Below are positions 60,601-64,000 of a stretch of DNA of 64,000 bases, one piece after another. The position numbers were made by a program, and so were the translations under genes. Source of the stretch: Azolla caroliniana (taxonomy: Eukaryota; Polypodiophyta); NCBI GenBank assembly GCA_043228905.1, contig JBHGNT010000004.1:20770001-20834000 (forward strand). Direction: 5' to 3'. The notes beneath the pieces were generated by a model. The model was not told the origin of the DNA and did no database searches. It was given only the letters and a program-made list of their open reading frames with translations. Within the stretch, counting starts at the first letter, position 1; each line of letters starts with the position of its first letter.

Positions 60601-63600
60601 ATAATACTAAAATATCTTACTTCATAAATAGTGATAGTGCAAGGGAAACCCTCTCAAGTGTTGTAAAACTAGATCATATAAGTCTATCTCCTCTTGGGAC
60701 AACATCCCCATACAACATAGTTTTGAAAATTGCCAAATCAACTTCCCTTTCATCCTACAGAGTTGTTGTATTACCCCATGAAGTCCATCAAACAAGAACC
60801 CATTTCTCATGGTCCAATTAAACCACATCCCCCAATATCTAAGGTAGTAAAAAACAACCTTATATGATGGTGTGGGCATAGCTTTATCCTCATCCATAAA
60901 AACCCACTTATAAGGTGACAAAATATTTCATGTTATCGATGCCCAAATTTGTGACATAATCACCGAAAAGGCTTTAGCAACCAAACATGTAATGAACCTA
61001 TGTCTGGCATATTCTTCAACCACCGTATAGAAAAAACATGTCCCATTTGAAATATGTCTTCGTTTTAAGGCCATCGCCAAAGGCAACCCACCAACTATGG
61101 CACGCCAAAGAAACACCTTTGCACAAAATGGAAGATGAGGCTGCCACCCTACATCTAAAACTCTACGCCACCACTATACATGTCGAGCAATGTACCATGT
61201 ATCCAAAACCTTATTTGCTAACCAAGCTCTATCTTCAACCAACTTATGATACACATCATTAGTGTGCACCACATAAATCAATTTCCCAATACCAAGTGAC
61301 TGATCTTTCCATGGGTCCTCGACCACCAACTATGGAATCGGGAAAACTAATCTAGGCAATGCCAATATTGATTTCCAAATATACCCATATCCACGTGGTA
61401 TATGAACCTTATTTTTGATTGTTCGAAAGGCCATCATTTTCCAACGTGACTCTAAGATACCATCTTTCACAGTTACCAAGCCTAGCCTTGCAATTCAATT
61501 GAACTATGAATTTAGACTTCCTTTTACATCCTAGTGTAATATCCTTGATGCTGCCAACACCTTTGTTGCCACTGAACCGCGAAACTACAGCTTAACGGTT
61601 TCAACTGTTTGGTTTGGTTTGGTTCAGGTTCAGGTTTTTTAAAACGGTTTGGTTCGATTTCAACAGCCAGAAACCGCGGTTTAAATGGTTTAACGGTTTT
61701 TTAATTTTTAATTTTTTAAAAATTTTATTTAAAAAATTTTAAATTTTTTTTTTAAACAATCTTTTCATTTTTAGACCTTATTCTCATATTTTAGGAACAT
61801 CTTAAAAAATTTAAAAATTTTAAAAAACGAAATTTTATAAATTTAAAAATTAAAATTTGACCTATGTTGAAAACCAAAACCGAACCATGAAATCGTGTTT
61901 TTTTGTGGTTTAATGGTTTAACAGTTTGAAAAAGTTTAACAGTTTCGTGGTCGTTTTGGTTCGGTTCAAGTTTCAAAAAATTTAAACGATTCGGTTTGGA
62001 CCCTCTCAAACTGAACCGAACCTTTGCCAATTGTTAGCTGTCAATGAATTTATATCTTTTCTGCACTCAGGAGGCCTCCAATTAAATTCAAACATCGTTG
62101 CTAAGAAAGCACCAATTGTTGAACCATAATAGATTCTGAACATTTGAATGGCCGGGTACTATTAACAACATGCCACCATGAAGCTGTAATTCTCGTTTTC
62201 CCATGGTATATACCAACCTTCACAAAATAATTAATTATTTCTTCCCAATGTTGGGTACCTATGCACATACCTTTCAAAAGATTGAATCTTTGAGCTACCA
62301 TATGATCTTCTAAATTTAGTAAAGTAGTACCCCCTAACCATTTTGGGGTACAAATATTGTTCCATGATACCCAACTCATACCAAGGTTTCTTTCTTTCTT
62401 TTCTATCGTGTATATTTAAGTGAACGAGCTAAATGATCAAGTGATTTCTTTGTCCACAGTAACAATGGAAAAAATAAGAAATCATTGGAATCATTATACT
62501 AGCTTGTACCACTTTGAGACGAGTACTAAATGGCCATGTTTGAGACTTCCAATACATAAATTTGTCCAAAATGATTCCCGGTATCCAATTCAAACTTTGC
62601 GATGATGAGATATCAATACCAATAAGGTAACGTAAGGGTCAACGACTCAACACACATTCCCTTGATCTAATATTTGGCCACCCCATCCAAGATCAACCAA
62701 ATCACTCTTAGCGCATCTAATGAGCATAAACTTCCGCATATTTATATGTAATCCTGATGCCAATGCGAACACATTCCATACCTCCATGGATTTAGCTATA
62801 TTATCAGGTGTCGCTTTGAGAAATAAAAACGAATCATCAACCAATGCTTGGGCAATCAATTGTCTCCTTTATGGTAGAGCTAATCCAACTATTTCCCCAC
62901 ATGTTGCCAACTCATGCATCTTCACCAAAATTGGGTGTGTAGCAATTGCAAATAATAATGGACTCAATGGGCATCCTTGTCTAAGTGATATTTTCAATGG
63001 TATTGCCCTAGTAACTCCACCATTTAACATAATGTGTGATACTACACCTAATCCCACCAACAACGATATTCAAGACATCCTTTCCCCAAAACCCATATGA
63101 GACATAAGTTGAGTAATAAAGACCAACTTACACGATCATATGCCTTCTCGATGTCAAATTGTATCATTACAATTTGTTGTTTTGATTCCTTTGCATAATC
63201 CACTGCCATTTGCACATTCAAAATATTATGTCGCTTCCCTCAATAAACCCATATTGCACTGGATGGACCACAAACGACAATACCTTTTGAAGTTTATTTG
63301 CAATTACTTTGGCAAAAATCTTATACATCCCACCCATTAATGATATCAGTCTCCATTGAGCAAAAGACATAGGAGATGTAACTTTTGGTACAAGTTTGAC
63401 AAGACCAACTTTCTATGAATTGGGCATTTTACAAGAACTCCACACTTCTTGGAATATCATTGTTAGAGGGGCTTTGAGTTTTGGTACAAAAGCTTTAAAA
63501 AACTGACACTCGTAATTCCATCCCAACCCGAACTTTTATCAACTACAAGATGTGACAATACATATTCCACCTCCTCCTTTATATATCCTCCTCCAATGCA

Positions 63601-64000
63601 ATCATGACATGTTGCCTACCATTCGCCTTGACTGAGTTAAGTAACATCGATTGCGCTTGTGTCATGTCATCATTCAGAATACAATCTTGCCCAAAAAGAT
63701 TCGGCGTGAAATGTAAATACAATTATCAATAATCACTTGTGGGTTTGTATTCAAAGTTCCATCAATCTCTACACGTACAACATTCATTCTAGCATGACAT
63801 GCATGCAACGCATGACAAAACTTATGTGAATTACAATTGTGAACATGTGCTTCATTTTTCATAGCCATCACTTGTGATTGTTGATAACTGCGAACCTCAA
63901 ATACTTGTAAGGCTTGTGACAATGTCTCTTGAATATCTTACATCAAATCATCAAATGGAATCTTTACCAACAATGTATTGCATCTGTTTAGAAAGTGTTG
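60600..64000 (-). mobile_element. LINE family B, second copy, runs off the window
   Basis: Minus strand, in coding order from the window edge: a linker near 63900-63670, reverse transcriptase pieces at 63120-62650 (SLRQGCPLSPLLFAIATHPI, then the active-site box read as DDSFLFL, and ASGLHINMRKFMLIRCAKSD), further ORF2 at 62380-62101, an AACCG-rich insert at 61565-62035, a zf-RVT-like region at 61120-60930 (FLWRAIVGGLPLAMALKRRH) and a C-terminal tail (LSPYKWVFMDEDKAM) to about 60620. Several stops and shifts are present. The endonuclease part would lie beyond 64000. Confidence 0.82.
61565..62035. repeat. AACCG-rich non-coding element inserted in LINE B
   Basis: About 470 bp rich in GGTTTGGTTTGGTTC, AACGGTTT, AAACCG and AT-only runs. 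It is absent from the corresponding place of the plus-strand LINE B copy (near 41330-41380). The flanks read ATTGGCAA on one side and GTGGCAAC on the other, which could be a worn 8-bp target duplication of hAT type. The element resembles 19985-20645. Confidence 0.6.

Overview
The window is nuclear DNA of a land plant. The evidence is multi-exon genes with GT-AG introns, a CTP synthase and a SYS1 protein of plant type, a sterol 3-beta-HSD/decarboxylase fused to a reticulon domain (a plant architecture), and many long PLS-type PPR sequences. The PPR style, with near-identical repeats of about 100 residues and no introns, together with abundant LINE debris, makes me favour a fern or another seed-free vascular plant. 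That last step is inference.

Layout: 1-4965 is repeat-rich and holds a short LINE tail with a perfect 17-bp target duplication. 4996-7623 (+) is an intact intronless PPR gene. 9151-15854 (-) is a complete 21-exon CTP synthase gene (598 aa), preceded by a dense block of microsatellites. 19620-21761 (-) is a two-exon SYS1 gene whose intron holds an AACCG-rich repeat. 22.1-26.5 kb is transposon debris and tandem duplications. 26539-30697 (-) is a roughly nine-exon gene for a helical-repeat-like protein that I cannot name. 30.9-50 kb is a large transposon block: Ty3/gypsy integrase debris, a 1.8-kb LINE (family A) insertion with a perfect 17-bp target duplication, a candidate solo LTR, and a family B LINE (+) split by a 7.6-kb family A LINE (-). 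50095-54312 (+) is the complete 12-exon sterol dehydrogenase/decarboxylase-reticulon gene (555 aa). 56144-58912 (-) is a heavily broken PPR pseudogene. 59.1-59.8 kb may hold a small spliced gene. 60.6 kb to the end is a second family B LINE (-), interrupted by another AACCG-rich element.

The intact genes are unrelated housekeeping functions (pyrimidine nucleotide synthesis, Golgi trafficking, sterol metabolism, organelle RNA processing), and nothing suggests they act as a unit. I did not find a convincing undescribed biological system. The most unusual feature is LINE family A: one copy carries a piece of a rhamnogalacturonan-lyase-like exon between its coding part and its tail, two copies carry blocks of tandem repeats after ORF2, and the largest copy is interrupted by a telomere-like filler segment.
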